From Clostridiales bacterium (GTDB taxonomy: Bacteria > Bacillota > Clostridia > Christensenellales > Aristaeellaceae), in the NCBI GenBank assembly GCA_004555155.1, contig SFJH01000002.1, positions 62,001 to 126,000 on the forward strand: 64,000 nt of DNA, given 5' to 3'. The stretch's first letter is position 1; every line of letters starts with the position of its first letter. The notes under the pieces are model-generated. The model was not told where the DNA came from, did no database searches, and worked only from the letters and a program-made list of their open reading frames with translations. Shown here piece after piece: positions 7,694 to 15,969 of this stretch. The position numbers were made by a program, and so were the translations under genes.

Positions 7694-8779
7694 TCACAGA
7701 CGCGTCATCTTCGCGCTCTCCACACGATAGGCCGCGCCGGTTTCCGCGCCGGCCAGATCGTCGGGATCCGTGCAGGTCACCAGCGTCTGAATGCCCTTCA
7801 GGTGCTCCAGCAGACGGCGGCGGCGGCTGGGATCCAGCTCGCTCATCACATCGTCCAGCATCAGCACCGGCCACTCGCCCATCTCGTCGCGCATCACATT
7901 CAATTCGGCCAGCCGCATCGAGAGCGCCGCCGTGCGCTGCTGACCCTGAGAGCCATAGGCGCGCACATCGCGGCCGTCCACCAGCACCGCCACATCGTCG
8001 CGATGCGGCCCGACGGAGGTGGTCATGCGTCGGGCGTCCGCATCCCGGGCGCCAAACAGCGCCTCCATGCAGGCCTCCGCCGTTTCCCCATCCACGCAGG
8101 GGCGGTATTGTATGCGAAGATGCTCCCGGTCGCCGGCAATATCCTGATGCGTCGCGCCGGCCATTTCCGAGAGCCTGTCCACATACTCCCGCCGGTGGCG
8201 CATCAGCTCCGCGCCCGCCAGCGCCAGCTGCTCGTCCCAGGAATCCAGCGTTCCCAGCAGCGAGGGATTCACCGCCGCCGCCCGCAGCAGCTCGTTGCGC
8301 TGCTTCAGCGCGCGGTTGTAGCGCTGCATGGCATAGTAATACGCCGGTCTGAGCTGCGAAAGCGCAATATCGACGAACCTGCGCCGCTCCGCCGGGCCGT
8401 CCTTCACCGTGCGCAGATCCTCCGGAGAGAAGAGCACGCCCGTCACATGGCCCAGCAGCTCGCCCGACCGCGAGACCTCCTGCCCCGCCACCTTGATTTT
8501 CCGCTTGCCCAGGGCGGGCAGCAGGATTTCCACCTCATGACTGCCGTCGCGGCGCTGGGTATGAATCTGCACGTCGGCGAAATCTGTGCCCCAGCGGATC
8601 AGCTCCCGATCCTGACGGGTGCGGTGAGAGCGCCCCGTGCAGGTGAGATACACCGCTTCCAGCACGTTGGTCTTGCCCTGTCCGTTGTCCCCCAGCAGCA
8701 CCGTCACGCCCTCGCAGGGCGCAAAATCGCAGGCCTCATAGCTGCGGTAATCCTTGAGATGAAACTCCGTAATGCGCAA
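7694..8779 (-). CDS. recF: DNA replication and repair protein RecF
   Basis: A 361-residue SMC-like ATPase that loads RecA at single-strand gaps with RecO and RecR. Walker A is GDNGQGKTN (30-38), the ABC-type signature lies in YGSQGQQRTAALSMRLAE and Walker B in PVLMLDDVMSELD. The length is normal for RecF. In most Bacillota recF sits between dnaN and gyrB near the origin; here it follows typA and precedes a glycan gene, so it has moved away from the dnaA cluster. No start ambiguity was seen. Confidence 0.95.
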   Translation of the reverse strand: MRITEFHLKDYRSYEACDFAPCEGVTVLLGDNGQGKTNVLEAVYLTCTGRSHRTRQDRELIRWGTDFADVQIHTQRRDGSHEVEILLPALGKRKIKVAGQEVSRSGELLGHVTGVLFSPEDLRTVKDGPAERRRFVDIALSQLRPAYYYAMQRYNRALKQRNELLRAAAVNPSLLGTLDSWDEQLALAGAELMRHRREYVDRLSEMAGATHQDIAGDREHLRIQYRPCVDGETAEACMEALFGARDADARRMTTSVGPHRDDVAVLVDGRDVRAYGSQGQQRTAALSMRLAELNVMRDEMGEWPVLMLDDVMSELDPSRRRRLLEHLKGIQTLVTCTDPDDLAGAETGAAYRVESAKMTRL

Positions 8780-8896
8780 GGCGATCGACCTCCAGGGGAA
8801 TCAATGTTTTCTGTTCTGTTCCCGATTCGCGCACCGAACCGGGAAGTCTGTTTGCCGCCCAACATCTTCGTCCATCGATTTTTGAGAACGCCACGC

Positions 8897-8934
8897 GGGG
8901 GAGGCTTCTCTTTTCCCAAAGAAAAGTCTCCCCC
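8897..8934 (-). terminator. GC-rich hairpin after typA
   Basis: GGGGGAG (8897-8903) pairs with CTCCCCC (8928-8934), and inside it CTTTTC pairs with GAAAAG around a 5-nt loop. It lies just past the typA stop, but no T-run follows, so it may be an RNA-stabilising hairpin or a dispersed palindromic element rather than a true terminator. The rest of the 168-bp typA-recF gap shows nothing else recognisable. Confidence 0.45.
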
Positions 8935-8947
8935 ACGATAAACCACA

Positions 8948-10774
8948 TCACTTTTTCCTTGCTTCCAGCTTCTTGCGCGCCTCGGTGCCGAGGATCTTTT
9001 TGCGCATGCGGATGGACTTCGGCGTGATCTCCACGAGCTCGTCATCGTCGATGAACTCCATGGCCTCCTCCAGCGTCAGAATGCGCACGCCGGTGATCTT
9101 CAGCGCCTCCTCCGCAGCGGCGGAGTTGCGGCTGTTGGTCATGTGCTTCTTCTTGCAGACGTTGACGTCGATGTCGCCGGGGCGGGAGTTCCGGCCGATG
9201 ATCATGCCGGTGTACACCTTGGTGCCCGCCTCGATGAACAGCTCGCCGCGATCCTGCACGTTGAACAGCGCATAGCTCGTGGACAGGCCGTCCTCCCACG
9301 CCACCAGCGCGCCGCTGTTGCGGGTGGGGATGTCGCCCTTGCAGGGCTCATAGCCGTCGAACACGGAGCTCATCACGCCCTCGCCGCGGGTGTCGGTCAG
9401 GAACTCGCTGCGATAGCCGAACAGTCCGCGGGACGGAACGGTAAATTCCAGACGCATGCGGCTCTCACCGTGCATGGACAGCAGCGTGCCGCGGCGGCGG
9501 CCGATCTTGTCGATGACGCTGCCGGAATACTCGGTGGGCACGTCGCAGACCAGGCGCTCCACAGGCTCGCACAGCACGCCGTCGATGGTCTTGTACAGCA
9601 CCTCGGGCTTGGTGATGGCGAACTCATAGCCCTGGCGGCGCATGGTTTCAATCAGGATGGACAGGTGCAGCTCACCGCGGCCGTACACGCGGAATGCATC
9701 CGTGCTGTTCGTCTCCTCCACGCGCAGGGAGACGTCGGTCAGCGCCTCCTTTTCCAGCCGGGCGCGCAGGTGACGGGAGGTGACATAGGTGCCCTCGGTG
9801 CCGGCGAAGGGACTGTCGTTGACGCAGAAGGTCATGGAGATGGTGGGCTCGTCGATCTTCACGAAGGGCAGCGGTTCCGCCATGGCCACGTTGCAGATCG
9901 TATCGCCGATCAGCAGATCCGGGAAGCCGGATACGGCCACGATGTCGCCCACGCTGGCTTCCTCGGTATTGACGCGCTTCAACCCGTCAAACTCGAACAA
10001 TCCCGCCAGTCGCGCCGGCGCGGAGACGAAGCTGGAGCCGTACACACAGCGAATGGCCGTCTGGCCGGCGTGAATGGTGCCGCGCTCGATGCGGCCCACG
10101 CCGATGCGGCCCACATAGTCGTTGTAGTCGATGGTGGAGATCAGCAGCTGCAGCGATCCCTCCGGGTCTCCCTCGGGGGCAGGAATATGCTCGAGAATGC
10201 AGTCGAACAGCGGACGCAGGTCGCTGCCGGGCTGCTGCCAGTCCGTGGTCGCCGTTCCGGTGCGGCCGGAGGCGAAGATGATCGGGCTGTCGAGCTGCTC
10301 GTCGGTGGCGTCCAGCTCCATCAGCAGCTCCAGCGTCTCGTCCACGACCTCCTCGCAACGGGCGTCCGGGCGATCCATCTTGTTGATCACGATGATGACC
10401 TTCAGGTTCAGCTCCAGCGCCTTCTTCAGCACGAAGCGGGTCTGGGGCATCGGGCCCTCGAAGGAATCCACCAGCAGCAGCACGCCGCTGACCATCTTCA
10501 GCACGCGCTCCACCTCGCCGGAGAAATCGGCGTGGCCGGGGGTGTCGACGATGTTGATCTTCACGCCGTTGTAGTGCACGGCGGTGTTCTTGGACAGAAT
10601 CGTGATGCCGCGCTCGCGCTCCAGATCGTTGGAGTCCATCACGCGGTCGGCCACCTGCTGGTTCGAGCGGAAAACGCCGCCCTGCTTGAGCATCTCGTCC
10701 ACCAGCGTGGTTTTGCCGTGGTCGACGTGGGCGATAATGGCGATGTTGCGAATGTCATCTCGAACGATATTCAA
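8948..10774 (-). CDS. typA: Translational GTPase TypA/BipA
   Basis: A 608-residue ribosome-binding GTPase of the EF-G/LepA group, involved in 50S assembly and stress adaptation. G1 is AHVDHGKTT (15-23), the switch region holds [14 protein letters not shown]3 is DTPGHADF and G4 is NKMD. The translated start is a TTG at 10774 (reading [15 protein letters not shown]), with GAGG nine nucleotides upstream. It lies 32 bp downstream of prfC, so the two GTPase genes are likely cotranscribed. The C-terminus ends in a lysine-rich tail ([11 protein letters not shown]). Confidence 0.96.
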   Translation of the reverse strand: MNIVRDDIRNIAIIAHVDHGKTTLVDEMLKQGGVFRSNQQVADRVMDSNDLERERGITILSKNTAVHYNGVKINIVDTPGHADFSGEVERVLKMVSGVLLLVDSFEGPMPQTRFVLKKALELNLKVIIVINKMDRPDARCEEVVDETLELLMELDATDEQLDSPIIFASGRTGTATTDWQQPGSDLRPLFDCILEHIPAPEGDPEGSLQLLISTIDYNDYVGRIGVGRIERGTIHAGQTAIRCVYGSSFVSAPARLAGLFEFDGLKRVNTEEASVGDIVAVSGFPDLLIGDTICNVAMAEPLPFVKIDEPTISMTFCVNDSPFAGTEGTYVTSRHLRARLEKEALTDVSLRVEETNSTDAFRVYGRGELHLSILIETMRRQGYEFAITKPEVLYKTIDGVLCEPVERLVCDVPTEYSGSVIDKIGRRRGTLLSMHGESRMRLEFTVPSRGLFGYRSEFLTDTRGEGVMSSVFDGYEPCKGDIPTRNSGALVAWEDGLSTSYALFNVQDRGELFIEAGTKVYTGMIIGRNSRPGDIDVNVCKKKHMTNSRNSAAAEEALKITGVRILTLEEAMEFIDDDELVEITPKSIRMRKKILGTEARKKLEARKK

Positions 10775-10806
10775 GGGAAAAAACCTCTTTTCGCAGTTTG
10801 AGTTTT

Positions 10807-12426
10807 TTAGATTTCCATGTCATCGGCCGTCATGCGGTCGGCGGTTTCGGCGAGCACCAGGCCCTCGTTGTTTTCGCAGGCCAAGCGGATGCTCCACTCG
10901 TTTTCAAACATCAGCACTGCACGGCCCACGCGATCCTGGGCCACCGCAGAGGTGGACGTCAGGCGCAGCTTTTCCACCGGCTTCGGCGTCTCCACCACCC
11001 AGCGCACATACCGGAACGGCAGCGCCTCGCGAATGATGTCCACGTTGTACTCGCTCTTCAGCCGGTACTCCAGCACATCCATCTGCAGAATGCCGACGAC
11101 GCCGGCGATCATCTCCTCGCGGCCGATGTTCGGGCGCTTGAAGGTCTGGATCGCGCCCTCCTGAGAGAGCTGGTTGACGCCCTTCAAAAACTGCTTGCGC
11201 TTCATGCTGTCCTCGGGCGAGACGCGGCAGAAGTACTCCGGCGCGAACAGCGGAATGCCGCTGTACCGAACCGGACTTCCGGTGCAGATGGTGTCGCCCA
11301 GGCGGAAGATGCCGGGGTCGAACAGGCCGATGATGTCGCCCGGATAGGCCAGATCGACACTCTCGTGCTCCTGGGCCATGAAGGTCTGGGGCTGCGCCAG
11401 CTTGATGCGGCTGTTGGACGAGGAGTGCCACACGGTCATGCCCTTTTCGAACACGCCGGAGCACACGCGCATGAACGCCAGGCGGTCGCGGTGCGCGGGA
11501 TTCATGTTGGCCTGAATCTTGAAGATGAAGCCGGTAAACTTATCGTCGTCCGGCGCGATCTCGCCGACCTCCTCGGCCTTGCGCGGGGTGGGAGACTTGG
11601 TGTAGCTCAGGAAGCGCTTCAGGAACGGCTCCACGCCGAAGTTGTTGGTGGCGGAGCCAAAGAACATGGGCGTCAGCTGACCTGCGAGCACCTTGTCCAG
11701 ATCGAACTCGTCGCCCGCCACGTCCAGCAGCTCCACGTCCTCGCAGAGCTTGTCGTAATAGCTCTGGCCGATGATCGACGGGCAGGCGGGATCGTCGAAG
11801 CTGGCGGTCTGCACCTCAACCTGGGTCTGGCCGTGGTCGCCTCCCTTGTACAGCTCGATCAGGCGGGTGTCGCGGTGGTACACGCCCTTGAAGTCGCCGT
11901 GGATGCCGATGGGCCAGTTGACCGGACAGGAGCGGATGCCCAGCACCTGTTCGATCTCCTCCATCAGCTCGAAGGGATCGCGCCCGGCGCGGTCCATCTT
12001 GTTGACGAAGGTGAAGATGGGAATGGAGCGCAGCCGGCAGACCTTGAACAGCTTGATGGTCTGCTCCTCGACGCCCTTGGCGTTGTCGATCAGCATGACC
12101 GCGCTGTCCGCGGCCACCAGCGTGCGGTAGGTGTCCTCGGAGAAATCCTGATGGCCCGGAGTGTCCAGAATGTTGATGCGATAGCCGTCGTAGTCGAACT
12201 GCATCGCCGACGAGGTGACGGAAATGCCGCGCTGCTTTTCGATCTCCATCCAGTCGGAGGTCGCGTGTCTCGCGGCCTTGCGCGCCTTGACGGAGCCCGC
12301 CTGGCGGATGGCCCCGCCGTAGAGCAGCAGCTTCTCCGTCAGCGTCGTCTTACCGGCGTCCGGGTGCGAAATAATGGCGAAGGTGCGCCGACGCGCCACC
12401 TCGGCCTTGAGTTCGGGATGCTGCAT
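10807..12426 (-). CDS. prfC: Peptide chain release factor 3
   Basis: A 539-residue GTPase that recycles RF1 and RF2 after termination. G1 is SHPDAGKTT (20-28), G3 DTPGHQDF and G4 NKMDRAGRD; the RF3-specific [15 protein letters not shown] replaces the EF-G switch I sequence. The ATG at 12426 is preferred to a longer start because GGAGGG lies 9 nt upstream and homologous sequence begins near [24 protein letters not shown]3 is absent from many Bacillota, so its presence is informative for lineage. It is first of a likely prfC-typA-recF transcription unit. Confidence 0.95.
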   Translation of the reverse strand: MQHPELKAEVARRRTFAIISHPDAGKTTLTEKLLLYGGAIRQAGSVKARKAARHATSDWMEIEKQRGISVTSSAMQFDYDGYRINILDTPGHQDFSEDTYRTLVAADSAVMLIDNAKGVEEQTIKLFKVCRLRSIPIFTFVNKMDRAGRDPFELMEEIEQVLGIRSCPVNWPIGIHGDFKGVYHRDTRLIELYKGGDHGQTQVEVQTASFDDPACPSIIGQSYYDKLCEDVELLDVAGDEFDLDKVLAGQLTPMFFGSATNNFGVEPFLKRFLSYTKSPTPRKAEEVGEIAPDDDKFTGFIFKIQANMNPAHRDRLAFMRVCSGVFEKGMTVWHSSSNSRIKLAQPQTFMAQEHESVDLAYPGDIIGLFDPGIFRLGDTICTGSPVRYSGIPLFAPEYFCRVSPEDSMKRKQFLKGVNQLSQEGAIQTFKRPNIGREEMIAGVVGILQMDVLEYRLKSEYNVDIIREALPFRYVRWVVETPKPVEKLRLTSTSAVAQDRVGRAVLMFENEWSIRLACENNEGLVLAETADRMTADDMEI

Positions 12427-12448
12427 GATTATACCCTCCTGCAAAACG

Positions 12449-12476
12449 ATAATAGTTCTTCGCGCCTGAACGTAAA
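12449..12476 (-). promoter_or_regulatory. Possible prfC promoter
   Basis: TTTACG (12471-12476), 16-bp spacer, TATTAT (12449-12454), minus strand; the start site would fall about 20 nt before the AUG. Confidence 0.45.
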
Positions 12477-12576
12477 CATCAATGCGGCCCGAACATAGCA
12501 ACTCTCCTCTGTGTCAAAATCCACTCTTTATTGTAATATTTCCAAAGTCCGCATGTCAATCCCGTTCGCGGATTGT

Positions 12577-12605
12577 TTGCGTTAATTTGTGGAATGTGGT
12601 ATAAT
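12577..12605 (+). promoter_or_regulatory. Sigma-A promoter of the 12.67-13.78 kb small operon
   Basis: TTGCGT, 17-bp spacer, TATAAT (-10 at about 12600-12605), giving a leader of about 60 nt before the ATG at 12674. Confidence 0.65.
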
Positions 12606-12673
12606 CATGAGGAGAAAATCGCAGATTGAACATCGATCGCGCCGATTTTTGTTCATTGAAAGGAGCTATTCCC

Positions 12674-12895
12674 ATGACCGAATACGAAGTTCTCGTCGAA
12701 ACCATCAATCCCTGCGGCGGCGGCCGCCACGCGGCGAAGGAGTTCATCGAGGTGGAGACCGAAAGCCCGGAGGCCTACGTCCGCGAAAACGGCCGGTTCC
12801 CCATCCTGGACGTCACCGTCAAGCCCGATGGCGACACGGTGATCACCACCGGCGACGAGGCCGGCAACCTGGGGAAGTACACCTTCACGGAATAA
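12674..12895 (+). CDS. Small acidic protein of unknown function (73 aa)
   Basis: I do not recognise this protein. It is 73 residues, acidic, without signal peptide or membrane segment, starting MTEYEVLVETINPCGGG and rich in beta-prone sequence (ILDVTVKPDGDTVITTGD). A good ribosome site (AGGAG, 9 nt upstream), a promoter at 12577-12605 and consistent high-GC codon use support it as real. It is the first of three co-directional small genes, followed 21 bp later by a GyrI-like protein. A single Cys (residue 14) next to a Gly-rich turn is the only notable feature. Confidence 0.7.
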   Translation: MTEYEVLVETINPCGGGRHAAKEFIEVETESPEAYVRENGRFPILDVTVKPDGDTVITTGDEAGNLGKYTFTE

Positions 12896-12916
12896 GCCAC
12901 AGGAGGTATGCGCGCG

Positions 12917-13381
12917 ATGAACGCCGAGTTTTGCACCAAAAGCGCCTTCACCGTAATCGGCCGCGAGGGCTCCACCCGCGACGGCGAGGGCTTCGTCCAA
13001 AGGCTTTGGGCTGCAGCCAATGCCCTTTATCCCGAGATCGAGCCGCTGGTCAAGCGCGGCGCGGACGGCACGCCTGTGGGCTTCTGGGGCGCGATGTCCG
13101 ACCCGTCCCGCGCCTTCATGCCCTGGACAAACAATTTCTCCGATGGGCTCTATCTGGCCGGAGCAGAGTGCGTCGACGGCGCAGAGCCGCCGACAGGCTG
13201 GACGAAATGGGTCGTACCCGCATTCGAATATCTGAAGATTGAATGCGAAGGCCCGGATTCCTTCCGCCGGTCGATGGAATATCTTGCCGGGCACGGCCTG
13301 TCGCTGGCCGGCGCGGTGCATGATTTTACCGATCCGCACACCGGAAAGAACTACCACATGATTCCCATTCGCAGAATCTGA
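12917..13381 (+). CDS. GyrI-like / SOUL-type small-molecule-binding protein
   Basis: A 154-residue stand-alone effector-binding domain of the GyrI/AraC-effector-binding fold. The pattern VIGREGSTRDGEGFVQRLW, the central FMPWTNNFSDGLYLAGAE strand-turn and the WVVPAFEYLKIECEG segment fit the duplicated beta-alpha-beta-beta layout. No DNA-binding domain is attached, so it probably sequesters or hydrolyses a small amphipathic compound, as proposed for free GyrI-like proteins. The ATG at 12917 is chosen because AGGAGGT lies 9 nt upstream; the earlier ATG at 12908 touches that site. Ligand unknown. Confidence 0.72.
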   Translation: MNAEFCTKSAFTVIGREGSTRDGEGFVQRLWAAANALYPEIEPLVKRGADGTPVGFWGAMSDPSRAFMPWTNNFSDGLYLAGAECVDGAEPPTGWTKWVVPAFEYLKIECEGPDSFRRSMEYLAGHGLSLAGAVHDFTDPHTGKNYHMIPIRRI

Positions 13382-13413
13382 GCACAAAAAACACATACAA
13401 TGGAGGCGTTTTC

Positions 13414-13776
13414 ATGGATCTTCGCATCTCCGACCTGCTCGCCATGCAGCGCGAGCTTCAGGACAGGCACCTGGAAGACTGGGGCGGCACGCCGCCGGAG
13501 CGCGCCCGCGAGCAGCTGCTGTGGGGAATCGCCGAGATCGGCGAGGTGATCGACATCATCAAAAAGCGCGGCGACGGCGAGATCATGAGCAATCCCGAGA
13601 CCCGCCGCCACTTCATCGAGGAGATGGCCGACGTGCAGATGTACCTGGCCGATGTGATGCTCTGCTACGGCATCACCGCTGAAGAATACAGCGACGTCCA
13701 CGCCCGCAAGCATGCCCGCAACATGAAGCGCGACTACAAGGAGGAGAACAGACACCTCTTCGACGGCAAGGAATGA
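13414..13776 (+). CDS. MazG-like nucleotide pyrophosphohydrolase
   Basis: A 120-residue all-alpha NTP-PPase. The Mg-binding motif appears as E-IGEV-IDIIKK (near residues 42-52) and EEMADVQMYLAD (near 69-80), the ExxE...ExxD pattern of the MazG/dUTPase superfamily. Members hydrolyse (d)NTPs to monophosphates and clear non-canonical nucleotides; the substrate here is not predictable. It is the last gene of the three-gene unit, 32 bp after the GyrI-like gene, with GGAGG before the start. Confidence 0.85.
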   Translation: MDLRISDLLAMQRELQDRHLEDWGGTPPERAREQLLWGIAEIGEVIDIIKKRGDGEIMSNPETRRHFIEEMADVQMYLADVMLCYGITAEEYSDVHARKHARNMKRDYKEENRHLFDGKE

Positions 13777-13838
13777 GCGCCGGACAGTCTGCCTTGGTGC
13801 AGACTCCCTTCGGAAACCGGGTATGCCCATCAAACAGC

Positions 13839-13877
13839 AAAAATCATCCTCCGTATGATCACAGCATACGGAGGATG
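13839..13877 (-). terminator. Intrinsic terminator after comB
   Basis: A perfect 13-bp stem, CATCCTCCGTATG (13845-13857) with CATACGGAGGATG (13865-13877), and a T-run on the minus strand. It also separates the convergent mazG-like gene. Confidence 0.85.
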
Positions 13878-13901
13878 AACGGTTTTACGGAGAATGCGTT
13901 C

Positions 13902-14588
13902 CTACACATCCACCCGCTCCACGCGCACGTCCTCTCCCCTTCGGACGACCAGCGCGAACGTGAACCGGTTCAGCTGAGTGCACATTTCAAAATCCCTCTG
14001 CGGAAAGATTTCCGCCTTCGCCGGATCGAAGAACTTCCTCCCGCTGGTATTGGCAAGGCCGGCAATCCCGTCGGAGATGTCCGGCGCCTCGCCGCGGAGC
14101 AGCGCGGCGATGTACTCCGCGCAGAGCGTATCCTCCTCCGTCTCCCGCTCGCCGCCAAGGCCCATGCAGACCAGCGACACCTCCTCCGGATTCCGCCGGA
14201 GTATGTATTCCGCCGTGGCGCGGGCGTTCACCAGCGACGCGGCCAGAATCTCATCGGCGTGCACTGCGTTGGCAATGCCCTGGGTGCCCGCGCTGGTGGT
14301 ATGGATAATCGTCTTTCCCCGCACATCGAAGTCATTCAGCTGCGACGGGGAATTGCCGCAGTCGAAGCCCTCGCACTTCTTTCCTCCCCGCTCGCCCACC
14401 AGCAGCGCGCCGGGATGCGCCGCCTTCAGCGCAAACGCCTCGCCGAGCGCCCCCACCGGGAGGATCGATTTCGCGCCGCGGGCCATGGCATAGCACTCCA
14501 CCGAGAATGCGCGGAACACGTCGATGATCACGGTCAGCCCACGGGCCTGCCTTGCGCCCTCGACCAGCTGCAGTATCTGTACGTTCAT
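13902..14588 (-). CDS. comB: 2-phosphosulfolactate phosphatase family protein (ComB-like)
   Basis: A 228-residue member of the ComB family, Mg-dependent phosphatases that convert 2-phosphosulfolactate to sulfolactate in coenzyme M or sulfolactate synthesis. Recognisable segments are VIIDVFRAFS near residue 20, GNSPSQLND near 77, TTSAGTQGI near 97 and CMGLGGERETEEDTLCAEYI near 140. The family is widespread in bacteria that make no coenzyme M, and no other sulfonate gene lies nearby, so the physiological substrate is uncertain. GGAGAG 8 nt before the ATG at 14588 decides this start over one at 14636. Confidence 0.82.
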   Translation of the reverse strand: MNVQILQLVEGARQARGLTVIIDVFRAFSVECYAMARGAKSILPVGALGEAFALKAAHPGALLVGERGGKKCEGFDCGNSPSQLNDFDVRGKTIIHTTSAGTQGIANAVHADEILAASLVNARATAEYILRRNPEEVSLVCMGLGGERETEEDTLCAEYIAALLRGEAPDISDGIAGLANTSGRKFFDPAKAEIFPQRDFEMCTQLNRFTFALVVRRGEDVRVERVDV

Positions 14589-14641
14589 CTTATATCTCTC
14601 CATCAAAAACGGCGCTCCCGCCGTGCAGGAGCGCACCTTTA

Positions 14642-15892
14642 TTAACCGATCTCCTTCGAAACCCGCTCGGCATCCTTGCCCACCAGCGCGGTGGAATGGG
14701 GCGCGGAGAGAATCTCGCGCATCATCTGGTTGACGCTTTCATGCGTGATGGATTCGATGCGATCGATGACCTCCGCTTCGGTGCGGGTGGCGTTCATCAG
14801 CAGCATGCGGCGGCCGATGGACTGCATGCGGGCGCTGGTGGACTCCAGGCCCAGAATGTAGCTGGCCTTCAGCTGTTCGCGGGCCATGGCGAATTCCTCC
14901 GCGGTCATGCCCTGTTCCGCCAGCTTCCTCGCCTCGTCCAGAATCATTCCGCAGACCTCCACCGCGGCTTCGGGGTTCGTGCCCGCATAGACGGACAGCA
15001 TGCCCGCGTCGGTATAGGCATTGGGATAGCTGTACACGGTGTAGGCCGCGCCGCGCTCCTCGCGGATCTTCTGGAACAGCCGGGACGACATGGCGCCGCC
15101 GAACACGCTGTTGAATACCGAAAGCTCATAGTTGCGGTCGTCGCCCAGCGTCAGGCCCGGGAAGCCCATGCAGATGTGAATCTGCTCGATGTCCTTCTCC
15201 TTCACCAGCAGCGTGGGCGGCACGTCGTTGGTCACACAGCCGCGCTTCTCAAAGCCCTCCGGCGACCACTTGCCCAGCAGCGCCTCCGCCAGCTTCACCA
15301 CGCTGTCCCAGTCGTAGTGACCCGCCAGCGCCAGCACGGCGTTCTGGGGGCGATACATGCGCTTCCAATAGGACACGAGGTCGTCGCGCACGTAGGTGCT
15401 GATGCGCTCCTCATTGCCCAGAATCGGGCGCGCCACGGGCTGATCGCCGAAGTTGGCCAGCATCAGCAGCTCGTGCACCAGATCCTCCGGCGTGTCCTCG
15501 GACATGGCGATCTCCTCAATGACCACGCCCTTTTCCTTCTCCAGCTCTCCGGCGTCGAAGGTCGGCGCGGTCACGAGATCCGCGATGACGTCCATCGCCA
15601 GCGGAAGATGCTCGTCCACCACCTTGGCATAGAAGCAGGTGCACTCCTTGGCCGTAAAGGCGTTCAGCTGACCGCCCACGGCGTCCATCTCCTCGGCAAT
15701 TTTCCTTGCGGAGCGCTTTTCGGTCCCCTTGAACACCATGTGCTCCAGGAAGTGGCTCACGCCCGCCTCGGAGGGCACCTCAAACTGCGAGCCCGACCCC
15801 AGCCACAGTCCCACCGACACCGAGCGGAAGTGATCGATCCGCTCGCCGATGATGCGCAGGCCGTTGCTCAGCGTAATCTGATCAAAATTCAT
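14642..15892 (-). CDS. M16 family zinc metallopeptidase (MlpA/YmxG-like)
   Basis: A 416-residue single-chain pitrilysin-family peptidase resembling mitochondrial processing peptidase. The inverted zinc motif HxxEH is H47-F-L-E50-H51, with the distal ligand at E126/E127 in VVIEEIAM. The second M16 domain follows, with GFPGLTLGDDRNYELSV and RLFQKIREERGAAYTVYSYP. Bacillota commonly have this gene downstream of pnp, as here. No signal peptide is present. GAGGAG sits 8 nt before the ATG at 15892, which is preferred to earlier in-frame starts that would run through the pnp hairpin. Confidence 0.92.
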   Translation of the reverse strand: MNFDQITLSNGLRIIGERIDHFRSVSVGLWLGSGSQFEVPSEAGVSHFLEHMVFKGTEKRSARKIAEEMDAVGGQLNAFTAKECTCFYAKVVDEHLPLAMDVIADLVTAPTFDAGELEKEKGVVIEEIAMSEDTPEDLVHELLMLANFGDQPVARPILGNEERISTYVRDDLVSYWKRMYRPQNAVLALAGHYDWDSVVKLAEALLGKWSPEGFEKRGCVTNDVPPTLLVKEKDIEQIHICMGFPGLTLGDDRNYELSVFNSVFGGAMSSRLFQKIREERGAAYTVYSYPNAYTDAGMLSVYAGTNPEAAVEVCGMILDEARKLAEQGMTAEEFAMAREQLKASYILGLESTSARMQSIGRRMLLMNATRTEAEVIDRIESITHESVNQMMREILSAPHSTALVGKDAERVSKEIG

Positions 15893-15909
15893 ATGCGTTC
15901 TCCTCATAT

Positions 15910-15942
15910 GCAAAATGGACATACACAGTATGCCCATCTTGC
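15910..15942 (-). terminator. Imperfect hairpin between pnp and the M16 peptidase gene
   Basis: A GCAAAATGGACATAC / GTATGCCCATCTTGC pairing with a 3-nt loop and two mismatches. No T-run follows, so it may protect the pnp 3' end or modulate read-through rather than terminate. Confidence 0.35.
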
Positions 15943-15969
15943 AGGTTATTTCATTCGGAAAGCCGCCGG

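Noticed and set aside
8736..8951. Small protein in the typA-recF gap
   Set aside because: The frame is built on the palindrome and the start of recF, with no ribosome site; it is more likely untranslated.
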